A stretch of DNA of 22,297 nucleotides from CAYYOS01 sp964473355 (GCA_964473355.1 CAYYOS010000024.1:1-22297), one strand, 5' to 3'. Shown: positions 5,946 through 13,810, numbered from the stretch's first letter. The notes: generated from the letters alone by a model not told the origin. Program-made: numbers and translations.

Positions 5946-6007
5946 TGCGTCGCTCAATCTCTTTCAACCGTCGAGCCTCTTGGCTGGCAGGTTAATTTGC
6001 GTTAGGC
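5944..6007 (+). repeat. attC-like site before a lipoprotein gene
   Basis: The right half (GGTTAATTTGCGTTAGGC) closely resembles the L'-R' end of known attC sites, which run GGCTTAA, 5-6 bases, then GCGTTAGGC. CAACC near 5964-5968 pairs with GGTTA, and GAGCC with GGCTGG around a short loop. The left core is degenerate (TATAATGCG where CTAACAATGCG is usual). It ends 8 bp before the ATG at 6016. Confidence 0.55.
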
Positions 6008-6015
6008 ATACACAA

Positions 6016-6396
6016 ATGAAAACTCCATTCGCCCTTGCGGTAATCTTTTTACTTCTTGTCGGATGCGCTGTTTTTCAGCCGGCGCCCGTAGAAACCATTT
6101 CGAAATTACCCGTGGTTCGGGTTGATGAAACACCCCCCACTACTTCGGAATACGTAGTGTATTATCCGGCAGGTTATTCTTTTCCGGTTAAACTCCAAAT
6201 CAATGGTTCGTTTTTTTCAGCGGAAAAACGAATTGAGTCTCAAATATCGCTTTCGAAGAATTTATATCTGTATAAGCATTGGGCCAGTCACGACCGAATC
6301 ACATGGAAAAACTCCCATGAGTTACTCGGTGCTGAGTTCGGCGGCGGTTTCGATGTTACCGGCCTTCGCGTCATCGTGAAGTTAGAGGCAAAGTAA
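6016..6396 (+). CDS. Small lipoprotein, function unknown
   Basis: 126 residues with a type II signal peptide: MKTPFALAVIFLLLVGC, lipidated at Cys17. The following residues (AVFQ) do not include Asp at +2, so outer-membrane sorting is expected. The mature part has an alternating pattern of beta strands (SEYVVYYPAGYSFPVKLQI, GLRVIVKLEA) and no recognised catalytic motif. The frame stays open upstream to 5896, but the signal peptide and the attC-like site just before 6016 fix this start. The gene looks intact, unlike its GNAT neighbour. Confidence 0.75.
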   Translation: MKTPFALAVIFLLLVGCAVFQPAPVETISKLPVVRVDETPPTTSEYVVYYPAGYSFPVKLQINGSFFSAEKRIESQISLSKNLYLYKHWASHDRITWKNSHELLGAEFGGGFDVTGLRVIVKLEAK

Positions 6397-6672
6397 GTTT
6401 CCCGAGCGCCGGATTGAGGCGGAGGCGATGAGACAGCCGCGACTCGTCGCGTTTCCATTTGTGTTTACATTGCTGCTCCCTCAACCGAGTCGCTAGGCAT
6501 CGCAATAGAAGCCATGAACCCATTTGTCATCCTGCTAAGAGCCGGCTTCTATCAGAAAGAATAAAGGCCTTGCGCCCGCACTGAAACATATTGTTACATC
6601 TTGAGGCGAGACTAATACGCTGCAAATGGCTAGAGTCACGGTTGATGCAATTGCTTTTGGAGACATCTAGCT
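6397..6672 (+). other. Intergenic stretch with one promoter candidate
   Basis: About 276 bp without a supported gene. A 16-codon ATG frame at 6513 has a hydrophobic start (MNPFVILLRAGFY) and may be a truncated remnant, but is too short to call. TTGTTA at 6591 and TAATAC at 6613 form the only good promoter pair. Confidence 0.4.
6591..6618 (+). promoter_or_regulatory. Candidate sigma-70 promoter of the esterase fusion gene
   Basis: TTGTTA and TAATAC are separated by 16 bp. The -10 element ends 54 bp before the ATG at 6673. Both hexamers match consensus at four or more positions. Confidence 0.35.
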
Positions 6673-9240
6673 ATGCGCAGAGCAATCTTCGTGATCGCAC
6701 TCTTTGTTTGTGGTTGGTCGGTGGCCTTGCCCGAAGATGAAGTTCCAGGACGCTGGGGCGTCACCGATACCAGCCAGCCGGCGGATATCGTCTGGCCAGC
6801 TAACTGGGTCGGTGCGAAGAATTTGCGTGCTCAGTGGTTTAAGATTTTTGCCGAAAGCCCGCAAGCCTGGATTGCTTCCGGGTATCTTAACCACGCCAAA
6901 GGCGAGCCACCGGACAACACGTATTACTTGTGGCGCTTTGACCGGCCGGTGCCCGAAGGCACGAAGATCCTCATTGAGGGCGATTTTCCGCACGCGCGCA
7001 TGATGAGTTTCCAGGTGTGCGCACCATGGAACAACAAGGCTATTGTCAGCAGTGACGGTTCCGGACTCCCTGAAGTTCATCTGTTAGATGAAGATATCGT
7101 TCCAGATCCCGGCCATAGCAATCCGTTTTTGCCTGGCGCGGATCGTAACGCTAAGCGGCGGCACTTCCACATTACCTTCGAACTGCGCGACGGCGATCCG
7201 GCGATCCTTAACCCGAAAGCCGTACTGCCACCATACCGGGCGCCGGGTAATCTGCGCTACGGCTGTACCGGCACCGTCGCGCCCGGCAGCGTGTTCGGCG
7301 CCGATAAAACGCATGGGCCCGTGGTATATATGCGTATGTATTTACCCGACCGATACGAACCATACGGTGGGGTAGAGCCGCCGGTCATCCGGCTGCAATT
7401 TCCGGGGCAGAACCCAATGCTCGCGCCAATCAGCAGATCGATGCCCGTTAACTTGCGCAAGTTTGTGGAGGGGTATTCGCTGGAGGAAAATCCGGCGGGC
7501 GACAACGGCCTGTCACTAAAGGAAGAAGAGGCCAAACGCGCGCTGCGCCAATATGCGAAAGCCGCCACCACAGCCCAACCGACTAACGCCGCCTCGGGGG
7601 CGCGCCGCATCATTCCGCTTAGTCCGGATGGCACGATAAGCCTTTACAAAACGTTTCAGACGCCTTGGCTAGTGACTTATCTCAAGGACTACATTAACGA
7701 CCCGGAAGGTTGCCGGACAAAACTCCCCCGGCGTTATCGCTATGCCTTCGGTGACATGGGGCCAGAGGCATCCCCGCCGGGAAATGATGAACATGTCAGC
7801 AATCATCACAGCTTCAATACCTATATGGGCAGCGCGGCGAATCTCGCGCCCGGGGAGTTACTGGTGTTCCGCGGGAAGGCGCCCATCACACCTCGCACCC
7901 TTAACGGTGATGCGAAAATGGGTTCATCCGACCAACTGCGTTACTGGAATTTTACGCTACAGACTGGTACGCCAACACGCTTAACACCTGTGATCAATAT
8001 CACCGACGAGACCGTCGCATTGGACAAAAACGGACGATACCTCATTGTCATCGGTCGTGAGCGCGATCGTCCGCCGAACGCGACGGAAGAACATGGCGTC
8101 ACCTGGCGACCATGGCCGGTGGGCGACGTGTTGAGCATTAATATGCGTATCATGTCCACGAGCTCAAATACCTGGGAGCATGCACCTCAACGCGTGACTT
8201 GGAAGGAGGCGGATTTCTGCACCTTCGGTAAGAATCCACAGGCGGTGCGAGCACGCATGGGCGAGTATTTTCCTGAGGGTCGTTATCTGACCACTGCGCA
8301 AGTGGCGGCACTCGTGTCCGGTGCGCCGATGCAGATTGCCGTCGACACGTCAGTGAGTCGTCCGGTGTCGCCGTTGGCGGCTCCCACAGATCCGGGCAGC
8401 AGGGATGCGACTATTTCGGTAGCCGGGGTCGCGCGCAGCTATCGCCTGCATCTACCCACCGCCTTTTCGGCGTCAAAGAAGTTTCCGGTGGTGATGGCAT
8501 TGCATAGCGGACAAAGTTCAGGCGCGGAGATGGAATCGCTAAGCGGACTGTCCGAGTTGGCAGACCGGAAGAACTTTATTGCTGTGTACCCCAACGCCAT
8601 CGGGCGATATAAAGGCAAGCTGTACTGGAACGATGGTCGAGTGCCCGAGGTAGACGATGTACGCTTCATCGGCGCATTGATCGACGAGCTGGCGAGCAAG
8701 TATTCCGCTGATACCAAGCGCATCTATCTGACCGGTATATCCAACGGCGCAAGTATGACGAACCGGCTTGGTATCGAGTTATCGGATCGGATCGCGGCCA
8801 TTGCGCCCGTGGCCGGCACCATCGGTGTACGCGTGGCCGATCGATGGAAACCCAAACGTACCATGCCGGTAATGTATATCCACGGCACAGACGATCCCCT
8901 AGCCTATTACACTGGGGGCAGCGCCGGCACCTATCGCGGGTCAGCGCTGGCGGCGGAGGAATACGTGCAGTGGTGGGTGAGACAAAATGGCTGCGCGCCG
9001 GGGTCGGTGGCGTCCGAAACATTACCCCAAGTAGTCGGTGATGGCACTAGTGTGAAACGCTACCAATACGGCGAATGCAAGGATGGTGGTGAAGTGGTAT
9101 TTTACCGCATCGAAAATGGTGGCCATACTTGGCCGGGCGGCAAGCCCTGGCTCCCCGAGAAAATCGCCGGTAAGACCAGTGGCAACTTGGATGCCAGTGC
9201 TCAGATGTGGGCGTTCTTTTCCCGCTATTCGAGAAAGTAG
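6673..9240 (+). CDS. Secreted two-part protein with C-terminal PHB-depolymerase/LpqC-like esterase
   Basis: 855 residues with a signal peptide at 1-19. The C-terminal ~280 residues form an alpha/beta hydrolase of the esterase-PHB depolymerase (LpqC-like) type. The visible parts are FPVVMALHSGQSSG (oxyanion region), nucleophile elbow TGISNGAS with Ser690, HGTDDP with Asp740/741, and GGHTWPGG with His818. Expected chemistry is ester hydrolysis outside the cytoplasm, for example polyhydroxyalkanoate oligomers or feruloyl-type esters. Residues ~20-560 form a separate region (APGELLVFRGKAPITPRT, RYWNFTLQTG, CTFGKNP) that I cannot assign to a named family. A low-complexity linker near 565-580 (SRPVSPLAAPTDPGS) separates the parts. 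The fusion is unusual, since the esterase normally stands alone. The gene is intact and is the longest in the block. Confidence 0.8.
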   Translation: MRRAIFVIALFVCGWSVALPEDEVPGRWGVTDTSQPADIVWPANWVGAKNLRAQWFKIFAESPQAWIASGYLNHAKGEPPDNTYYLWRFDRPVPEGTKILIEGDFPHARMMSFQVCAPWNNKAIVSSDGSGLPEVHLLDEDIVPDPGHSNPFLPGADRNAKRRHFHITFELRDGDPAILNPKAVLPPYRAPGNLRYGCTGTVAPGSVFGADKTHGPVVYMRMYLPDRYEPYGGVEPPVIRLQFPGQNPMLAPISRSMPVNLRKFVEGYSLEENPAGDNGLSLKEEEAKRALRQYAKAATTAQPTNAASGARRIIPLSPDGTISLYKTFQTPWLVTYLKDYINDPEGCRTKLPRRYRYAFGDMGPEASPPGNDEHVSNHHSFNTYMGSAANLAPGELLVFRGKAPITPRTLNGDAKMGSSDQLRYWNFTLQTGTPTRLTPVINITDETVALDKNGRYLIVIGRERDRPPNATEEHGVTWRPWPVGDVLSINMRIMSTSSNTWEHAPQRVTWKEADFCTFGKNPQAVRARMGEYFPEGRYLTTAQVAALVSGAPMQIAVDTSVSRPVSPLAAPTDPGSRDATISVAGVARSYRLHLPTAFSASKKFPVVMALHSGQSSGAEMESLSGLSELADRKNFIAVYPNAIGRYKGKLYWNDGRVPEVDDVRFIGALIDELASKYSADTKRIYLTGISNGASMTNRLGIELSDRIAAIAPVAGTIGVRVADRWKPKRTMPVMYIHGTDDPLAYYTGGSAGTYRGSALAAEEYVQWWVRQNGCAPGSVASETLPQVVGDGTSVKRYQYGECKDGGEVVFYRIENGGHTWPGGKPWLPEKIAGKTSGNLDASAQMWAFFSRYSRK

Positions 9241-9340
9241 AAATGCTGCACGCTCGGTGCTGCACTTGACCACTATGACGCTACTACCCTGACCACGTCT
9301 AACCTATAGTCCAAATCTCTTTTAGCGACATCTTGAGAAG

Positions 9341-9412
9341 ATGATGAACACAGACCTAGCTATTCAAATCCTCTTGATCGGGCTGATCATTAAGGACGAG
9401 TGGGTGCCATGA
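9341..9412 (+). CDS. Possible small upstream ORF (23 codons)
   Basis: ATG 9341 follows GAGAAG and opens a hydrophobic 23-codon frame (IQILLIGLIIKDEW). Its TGA overlaps the ATG of the metalloprotease gene (ATGA). The overlap would allow translational coupling. It is too short to judge coding potential; it could be chance. Confidence 0.25.
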   Translation: MMNTDLAIQILLIGLIIKDEWVP

Positions 9413-10118
9413 TGAAAAAAGTCTCATCGATAGCTGCCATTACTTTGGTTCTAATAGTTGGTGGGCTGGCGATACGCGGGCGCGAGGCGATTGCGTGTTC
9501 TCTGGTGAGATACTCCGATTTTGTGCAACTAAAAGAAAACGTCTATGTGGCCCCCGACACCCACGAGGAATATCGAAAGCAACTTTTATCGCTCATAGAG
9601 AAAGGAAAAATCCGCGTGGCATTAACCTATGGCCACCTGGAATCCTCGCCCATCATCATCGCGGCCATGGGTATGGATTCATTAAAATGGTTTTCTTCCA
9701 GCGAGTACGCGACGACACATTTTCTTCCTGGCCAGTCTTTCATCGTCATCGGACCAAAAGTTATCTCGCACGAGCTTGTGCATTCTGGAACCTTTGAGCA
9801 GGTTGGCTATTGGGCTAGAACGCTTCATATACCTGTGTGGTTTGAGGAAGGCGTTGCAATGCAGGTGGGCTACCGAGAAAGTATGATTTATTTGTTGAAA
9901 AAGAGCATTCGGCCCATCTTGATGATTTGCAATATGGCTGGCAGTTTTTCCGCGGTGATAACGCTGAATTAACCAACCACTATGCCGTTGCGAAGGCCGA
10001 AGTAAAACGTTGGCTTAATAAGGCGGGCGCCGGAAGCGTTCAATCTTTGTTGAAGAAAGTTAAATCGGGTGCCGATTTCGATGAGACCTATCGGAAAATG
10101 CGTGACAACAAAGGCTAA
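9409..10118 (+). pseudogene. Frameshifted exported zinc metalloprotease-like gene
   Basis: The first 157 codons encode a hydrophobic signal/anchor (residues ~5-23), then a zinc metallopeptidase core: SHELVH (HExxH, His121-His125) and VWFEEGVA with Glu147 as likely third ligand, as in minigluzincin-type proteins. At about 9880 the frame continues into an unrelated tail that ends at 9972. The expected C-terminus (YDLFVEKEHSAHLDDLQYGW, then AVAKAEVKRWLNKAG to the stop at 10116-10118) lies in another frame. One missing base near GAAAGTATGAT (9877-9887) restores a single protein of about 236 residues. Either the gene is inactivated, or the shift is a sequencing error or a recoding event. The zinc site remains in the first part. 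The start may be ATG 9409 or 9412. Confidence 0.7.
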
Positions 10119-10129
10119 CAACGTTAGGT
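10113..10129 (+). repeat. Collapsed attC-like core
   Basis: GGCTAAC, three bases AAC, then GTTAGGT: left and right attC-type cores (RYYYAAC and GTTRRRY) joined without the central arms. It overlaps the metalloprotease stop and lies 5 bp before the next ATG at 10135. This could be a cassette boundary that lost its middle. Confidence 0.4.
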
Positions 10130-10134
10130 TTCGT

Positions 10135-10284
10135 ATGCGTACTTGGCTATTCGTTGTTCTGGGAGTCGTTGTCATCATTAATTTAAGCGGCTGAAATGTC
10201 GTGCACGCCGTACAGGCATGGGCTAAACCGAAAACCGGTTTTTACGCATGCACCACCGGTTCTCCTCCCTGCCGTTGCAACTAA
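10135..10284 (+). pseudogene. Small exported Cys-containing peptide gene with an in-frame TGA
   Basis: ATG 10135 starts a 19-codon frame that is a hydrophobic signal-like segment (MRTWLFVVLGVVVIINLSG). TGA at 10192-10194 interrupts it. In the same frame a coding-like stretch continues for 29 codons (NVVHAVQAW, then KPKTGFYACTTGSPPCRCN) to TAA at 10282-10284. The signal-like start, the cysteine-containing end and the start just after an attC-like core fit one small secreted peptide gene of about 50 codons with a nonsense mutation. No selenocysteine element is proposed. The coding call is tentative because of the small size. Confidence 0.45.
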
Positions 10285-10594
10285 GGTGGAAATATATAAT
10301 CATGCAGTCTGGACCTGAGACTCTCTCCCTTATCCGCCCGATATTCCGTCCCTAACAGCCTAGGACGAGAGTTGTGATAAAACATTACGGCCGCGGTTTC
10401 CGCAGCTTTTTTTCAGGGGCACCATGGAATGGACAGGTTTTTACCGCTAAGCTAAGTGTGAAAATGTCCGACTCCTTCAAAAGCACAGGAAAGTTTGGCT
10501 CGCCATCGGGCCGCCGGTTTACCGCCTTGGATACAGGTCTGCCGTCTTGTGTTATACATTTTAGAAAAAACCAGCGTGCGAGGGGAAGAAGGTT
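10285..10594 (+). other. Gap of about 310 bp without a supported gene
   Basis: No coding frame is convincing here. A GCGG-TTT-CCGC mini-hairpin followed by seven T (10393-10412) is a weak terminator candidate. TATACA near 10554 is a possible -10 for the next gene but lacks a well-spaced -35. A purine-rich GAGGGGAAGAAGG just before 10595 serves as ribosome binding site. Confidence 0.4.
10393..10412 (+). terminator. Weak intrinsic-terminator candidate
   Basis: A 4-bp GC stem (GCGG/CCGC) with a TTT loop, then AG and a T7 run. The stem is shorter than usual, so the call is tentative. It would separate the cassette-like genes from the downstream operon. Confidence 0.25.
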
Positions 10595-11725
10595 ATGAGT
10601 AAGAATGTGATGGTGATGGTTTCTACGCGTAAGGGCGCGTGGCTTTTTCATTCGGATGCGACACGCAAAACCTGGCGTGCCGATGGCCCGCATTTTTTAG
10701 GCCACATCATCAATCACCTCATGCTCGATCCACGCGACGGCAAAACGCTGCTTGCGGCAGCGAAGACCGGACACCTTGGCCCCACGATTTTCCGTTCCAC
10801 TGATCTCGGGCGGACTTGGAAAGAGGCTACCCGGCCACCGGCATTCGCGCCCGCTGCAGATGGCGAGGCGGCGCGCGCCGTCGATCATACTTTCTGGCTC
10901 ACCCCGGCTCATGCCAGCGAGCCTAACGTCTGGTACGCGGGCACGTCGCCCCAGGGGTTGTTCCGTAGTGAGGATGGTGGTGTGACTTGGGCGCCATTTT
11001 CCTCCATTAACAATGATACCCAATACCGCGCATGGATGGGTAGCGTGCAAGACGGCACGCCGGATGGTCCCAAATTGCATTCGATAATTGTTGATCCGCG
11101 CGACGCTGCGCATTTGTATTTTGCGATGTCTGGCGGCGGCGTGCACGAGACCCTCGACGGGGGCCAGACTTTTACACCGCTCTTACAGGGACTTGATGTC
11201 GTAGAAGGTTTCGACCGGTCCACCCCTACTTTTCACGACCCACACTGCGTGCGGCTTTGCGCAAGCAATCCGGATCGCTTATACCAACAAAACCACTGCG
11301 GCATTTATCGCCTTGATCGGCCTTCGCGGGAGTGGGTACGCATCGGTAAGAATATGCCGGAGCTCGTCGGCGACATTGGTTTCCCGATGGTGGTGCACCC
11401 GCGCGATGCGGACACAGCTTGGGTATTCCCCATGGACGGCACCATGGTGTGGCCACGTACCAGCCCGGAAGGCAAACCTGCTGTCTACGCCACGCGCGAC
11501 GGAGGCGAGACTTGGCAACGATTTGATGCCGGCTTGCCGCAAACCCAAGCATGGTGGACGGTAAAACGCCAAGCCATGACGGCCGACGCGCGCGACCCGG
11601 TGGGCTTGTATTTCGGCACCACCAGCGGTGAATTGTGGATGAGCGGCAACGAAGGAGAAAAGTGGACACGCATCGCACAGCACTTACCCGAGATCTACGC
11701 GGTGGAAGCAACCGAACTGGTATAG
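10595..11725 (+). CDS. Asp-box (BNR) beta-propeller protein, exo-sialidase-like
   Basis: 376 residues forming a sialidase/VPS10-like beta-propeller. At least five Asp-box motifs (S/T-x-D-x-G-x-T-W) are visible: STDLGRTW (68-75), SEDGGVTW (125-132), TLDGGQTF (186-193), TRDGGETW (300-307) and a degenerate SGNEGEKW (~349-356). No signal peptide is present, so a cytoplasmic role is inferred despite the sialidase-like fold. Sialidase catalytic residues were not evident, and many proteins of this group have no known enzymatic role. The MoaD/ThiS-like gene follows after 6 bp, an arrangement I recall as recurring in bacteria; this suggests joint expression. The gene is intact. Confidence 0.85.
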   Translation: MSKNVMVMVSTRKGAWLFHSDATRKTWRADGPHFLGHIINHLMLDPRDGKTLLAAAKTGHLGPTIFRSTDLGRTWKEATRPPAFAPAADGEAARAVDHTFWLTPAHASEPNVWYAGTSPQGLFRSEDGGVTWAPFSSINNDTQYRAWMGSVQDGTPDGPKLHSIIVDPRDAAHLYFAMSGGGVHETLDGGQTFTPLLQGLDVVEGFDRSTPTFHDPHCVRLCASNPDRLYQQNHCGIYRLDRPSREWVRIGKNMPELVGDIGFPMVVHPRDADTAWVFPMDGTMVWPRTSPEGKPAVYATRDGGETWQRFDAGLPQTQAWWTVKRQAMTADARDPVGLYFGTTSGELWMSGNEGEKWTRIAQHLPEIYAVEATELV

Positions 11726-11731
11726 GCTGCG

Positions 11732-11989
11732 ATGAAAGTACGCATGCCCAGCGGGCTCTATTCATATACCCAGCGCGCAGAGGTTGAAGCCCAGGGCGCC
11801 ACACTCGCAGCGCTGCTCAGCGACCTTGATCGCCAATATCCCGGCATTCGTTTTCGCATGATAGACGAGCAGGAAAGAATGCGGCCGCACATCCGATTTT
11901 TCGTGAACGATGAACAAATACGTGACCTCTTGCAGCCGCTTAAACCCGCCGACGAACTGGTTATCGTTCAGGCGTTAAGTGGCGGGTGA
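11732..11989 (+). CDS. MoaD/ThiS-like ubiquitin-fold protein
   Basis: 85 residues ending in the diglycine ALSGG that defines MoaD/ThiS sulfur carriers. The body fits the beta-grasp fold: MKVRMPSGLYSYTQRAEVEA, then LAALLSDLDRQYPGIRFRM, FFVNDEQIR and DELVIVQALSGG. The terminal Gly would be adenylated and thiocarboxylated by a MoeB/ThiF-type enzyme encoded elsewhere, or the protein may act in a different conjugation reaction. The start is 6 bp after the propeller gene stop, so the two form one transcription unit. A molybdopterin enzyme lies 2.7 kb downstream, but no other cofactor gene is present, so a link to molybdopterin synthesis is only a guess. Confidence 0.85.
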   Translation: MKVRMPSGLYSYTQRAEVEAQGATLAALLSDLDRQYPGIRFRMIDEQERMRPHIRFFVNDEQIRDLLQPLKPADELVIVQALSGG

Positions 11990-12055
11990 TGGCGCGTACA
12001 ACAAAGGAATAGAAACGCGATTTCAGAGGCAGCGCATCCCACTCGGAGAGCTTGA

Positions 12056-13381
12056 ATGAACATCAAAAAATTTCTATCTCTACTCACCGCTTTTTCATTT
12101 ATTATCTTGGCCGGCTGCAGCGAAATGGCAACCTTACCGGAGAAAGCCGGCTTCGGCCCAAGCCCGACATTGCCGCGACCCAATCCAACTTTAATCCCCA
12201 CGGTACATATCGCGCCTGCTAAGGGCTGGCCAGCTGGAGTCACACCCATCGCGGCAACCGGCTTGTCGGTGAACGCATTTGCCACGGGGCTCGACCATCC
12301 CCGTTGGTTGTATGTTCTGCCAAATGGCGATGTCCTCGTCGCCGAAAGTAATGCGCCGGCGAAGGACCGGCCACCGACTAGCATTAAAGGTCTCGCAATG
12401 AATCAAGTCATGAAACGCGCGGGCGCGAGAGTGCCCAGTGCCGACCGGATTACTTTGCTGCGCGATGCTGATGGCGACGGCCTCGCCGAAACGCGCACGG
12501 TCTTTTTGCACTCTCTACACTCCCCTATCGGCATGGCGCTAGTCGGCAATGCCTTATATGTCGCGAACACCGATGCGGTGCTGCGCTTTCCTTATCGCAC
12601 TGGCGATACTCAGATTACCCAACCAGGGATTAAGGTTGTGGATTTACCCGCAGGCGAGCTAAACAGCCATTGGACCAAAAATTTGATCGCCAGCCGCGAT
12701 GGTGCGCGCCTTTATGCGGCAGTCGGGTCGAACAGTAACGTCGGAGAAAACGGCCTTGAGAATGAAGTCGGGCGTGCCGCTATTCATGAAGTGGATTTAG
12801 CGACTAACCGCTCGCGAATCTTCGCATCGGGTTTACGAAACCCCGTCGGGCTCGCTTGGCAACCTCAGAGCGGCGTGCTCTGGACTACCGTAAACGAACG
12901 CGATGAACTCGGTAGCGATCTCGTGCCCGACTACATGACTTCAGTGAAAGATGGCGGTTTTTACGGATGGCCGTATAGTTATTTTGGCCAGCATATCGAT
13001 GAACGCGTAACGCCGCAACGCCCAGATTTAGTCGCGAAAGCGCTGGTGCCGGATTATGCCTTGGGTGCACATACGGCCTCCCTGGGGCTAGCGTTCTATG
13101 AGGCTAAGTTATTACCAGCGCGCTATTGGGGTGGAGCCTTTGTAGGTCAACACGGTTCGTGGAATCGCAGGCCACGCAGCGGCTATAAAGTTATTTTTGT
13201 GCCGTTTACAGATGGTCGCCCGGTGGGTATGCCGGAAGACGTGCTCACCGGCTTTCTGAATGCCGAAGGCGAGGCGCTGGGCCGCCCCGTCGGCGTGGCG
13301 ATTGATCGCGCCGGCGCGTTGCTGGTAGCGGACGACGTCGGCAACGTCGTATGGCGCGTCACACCTAATAGCACAAGATAA
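12056..13381 (+). CDS. Sorbosone dehydrogenase/PQQ glucose dehydrogenase-like lipoprotein
   Basis: 441 residues. A type II signal peptide (FSFIILAGC, lipidated at Cys21, Ser at +2) puts it on the outer membrane, periplasmic side. The remainder is a soluble-quinoprotein beta-propeller of the L-sorbosone dehydrogenase/GSDH group. Recognisable parts are LDHPRWLYVLPNGDVLVAES, ITLLRDADGDGLAETRTVF, SGLRNPVGLAW, GFYGWPYSYFG, a FVGQHGSWNR segment and GVAIDRAGALLVADDVGNVVWRV. The His in FVGQHGSWNR and Arg in GLRNP are typical conserved active-site positions. It should oxidise a sugar or aldehyde using PQQ and pass electrons to the respiratory chain. The gene lies 66 bp after the MoaD/ThiS-like gene and has a GGAGAG ribosome binding site. 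Confidence 0.88.
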   Translation: MNIKKFLSLLTAFSFIILAGCSEMATLPEKAGFGPSPTLPRPNPTLIPTVHIAPAKGWPAGVTPIAATGLSVNAFATGLDHPRWLYVLPNGDVLVAESNAPAKDRPPTSIKGLAMNQVMKRAGARVPSADRITLLRDADGDGLAETRTVFLHSLHSPIGMALVGNALYVANTDAVLRFPYRTGDTQITQPGIKVVDLPAGELNSHWTKNLIASRDGARLYAAVGSNSNVGENGLENEVGRAAIHEVDLATNRSRIFASGLRNPVGLAWQPQSGVLWTTVNERDELGSDLVPDYMTSVKDGGFYGWPYSYFGQHIDERVTPQRPDLVAKALVPDYALGAHTASLGLAFYEAKLLPARYWGGAFVGQHGSWNRRPRSGYKVIFVPFTDGRPVGMPEDVLTGFLNAEGEALGRPVGVAIDRAGALLVADDVGNVVWRVTPNSTR

Positions 13382-13414
13382 TATGCAACAATTTTCAAGT
13401 AGCTATATAGATCC

Positions 13415-13420
13415 AGGTGG
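13415..13420 (+). promoter_or_regulatory. Shine-Dalgarno supporting an ATT start
   Basis: AGGTGG, six bases before ATT 13427. No comparable site precedes ATG 13445, so the site decides the start of the DUF5329 gene. Confidence 0.5.
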
Positions 13421-13426
13421 AAGACT

Positions 13427-13810
13427 ATTAAAATAAAAACCGTAATGCTGCTGGTCTTGTTTCTATCGATATCCGCTACCGGAGAAGCCTTGCCCACAGA
13501 CTCAAAAGAAGAAATTTCTCATCTTTTTTCATACCTCGAAACGTCCGGCTGCGAGTTCTATCGAAATGGATCGTGGCATACTGGCAAGGATGCGAGCGCG
13601 CATCTTAAGAAAAAATATCAATACCTCTTGGATAGAAAGCTTGTTTCTTCAGCCGAATCCTTTATCGAGCGCGCGGCTAAAAAAAGCAGTATGAGCGGCC
13701 AGCCATACATGGTGCGCTGCGATAAGCAGGCGGCAGTTGAGAGCGGCGCGTGGTTTAGTGCGGAACTTGCAAGATATAGGCAAAGATCCGGCGGGGCAGC
13801 TACGCAGTGA
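13427..13810 (+). CDS. DUF5329 periplasmic protein, possibly starting at ATT
   Basis: 127 residues if started at ATT 13427, 121 from ATG 13445. The mature part has the DUF5329 pattern: EEISHLFSYLETSGCEFYRNG, then ASAHLKKKYQYLLDRKLV, SAESFIERAAKKSSMSGQPY and WFSAELARYRQ, with the conserved cysteines SGCEF and VRCDK. ATG 13445 would leave a hydrophobic segment with no positive N-region and has no ribosome binding site. ATT 13427 gives IKIKTVMLLVLFLSISATGEA, a normal signal peptide, and AGGTGG lies 6 bp before it. A non-AUG start, or recent loss of ATG, is therefore likely. Function of the family is unknown. Confidence 0.78.
   Translation: MKIKTVMLLVLFLSISATGEALPTDSKEEISHLFSYLETSGCEFYRNGSWHTGKDASAHLKKKYQYLLDRKLVSSAESFIERAAKKSSMSGQPYMVRCDKQAAVESGAWFSAELARYRQRSGGAATQ

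Noticed and set aside
5896..6015. Extended N-terminus for the lipoprotein gene
   Set aside because: The added residues have no signal-peptide logic and run through the GNAT remnant and the attC-like site; the lipobox fits only the start at 6016.
10192..10194. TGA as selenocysteine codon
   Set aside because: No downstream SECIS-like hairpin could be argued, and the position, at the end of a signal-like segment, fits no known selenoprotein; a nonsense mutation is simpler.
11226..11804. Open minus-strand frame of 192 codons
   Set aside because: Antisense to the Asp-box propeller and MoaD/ThiS-like genes; long antisense frames are expected from the codon bias here.
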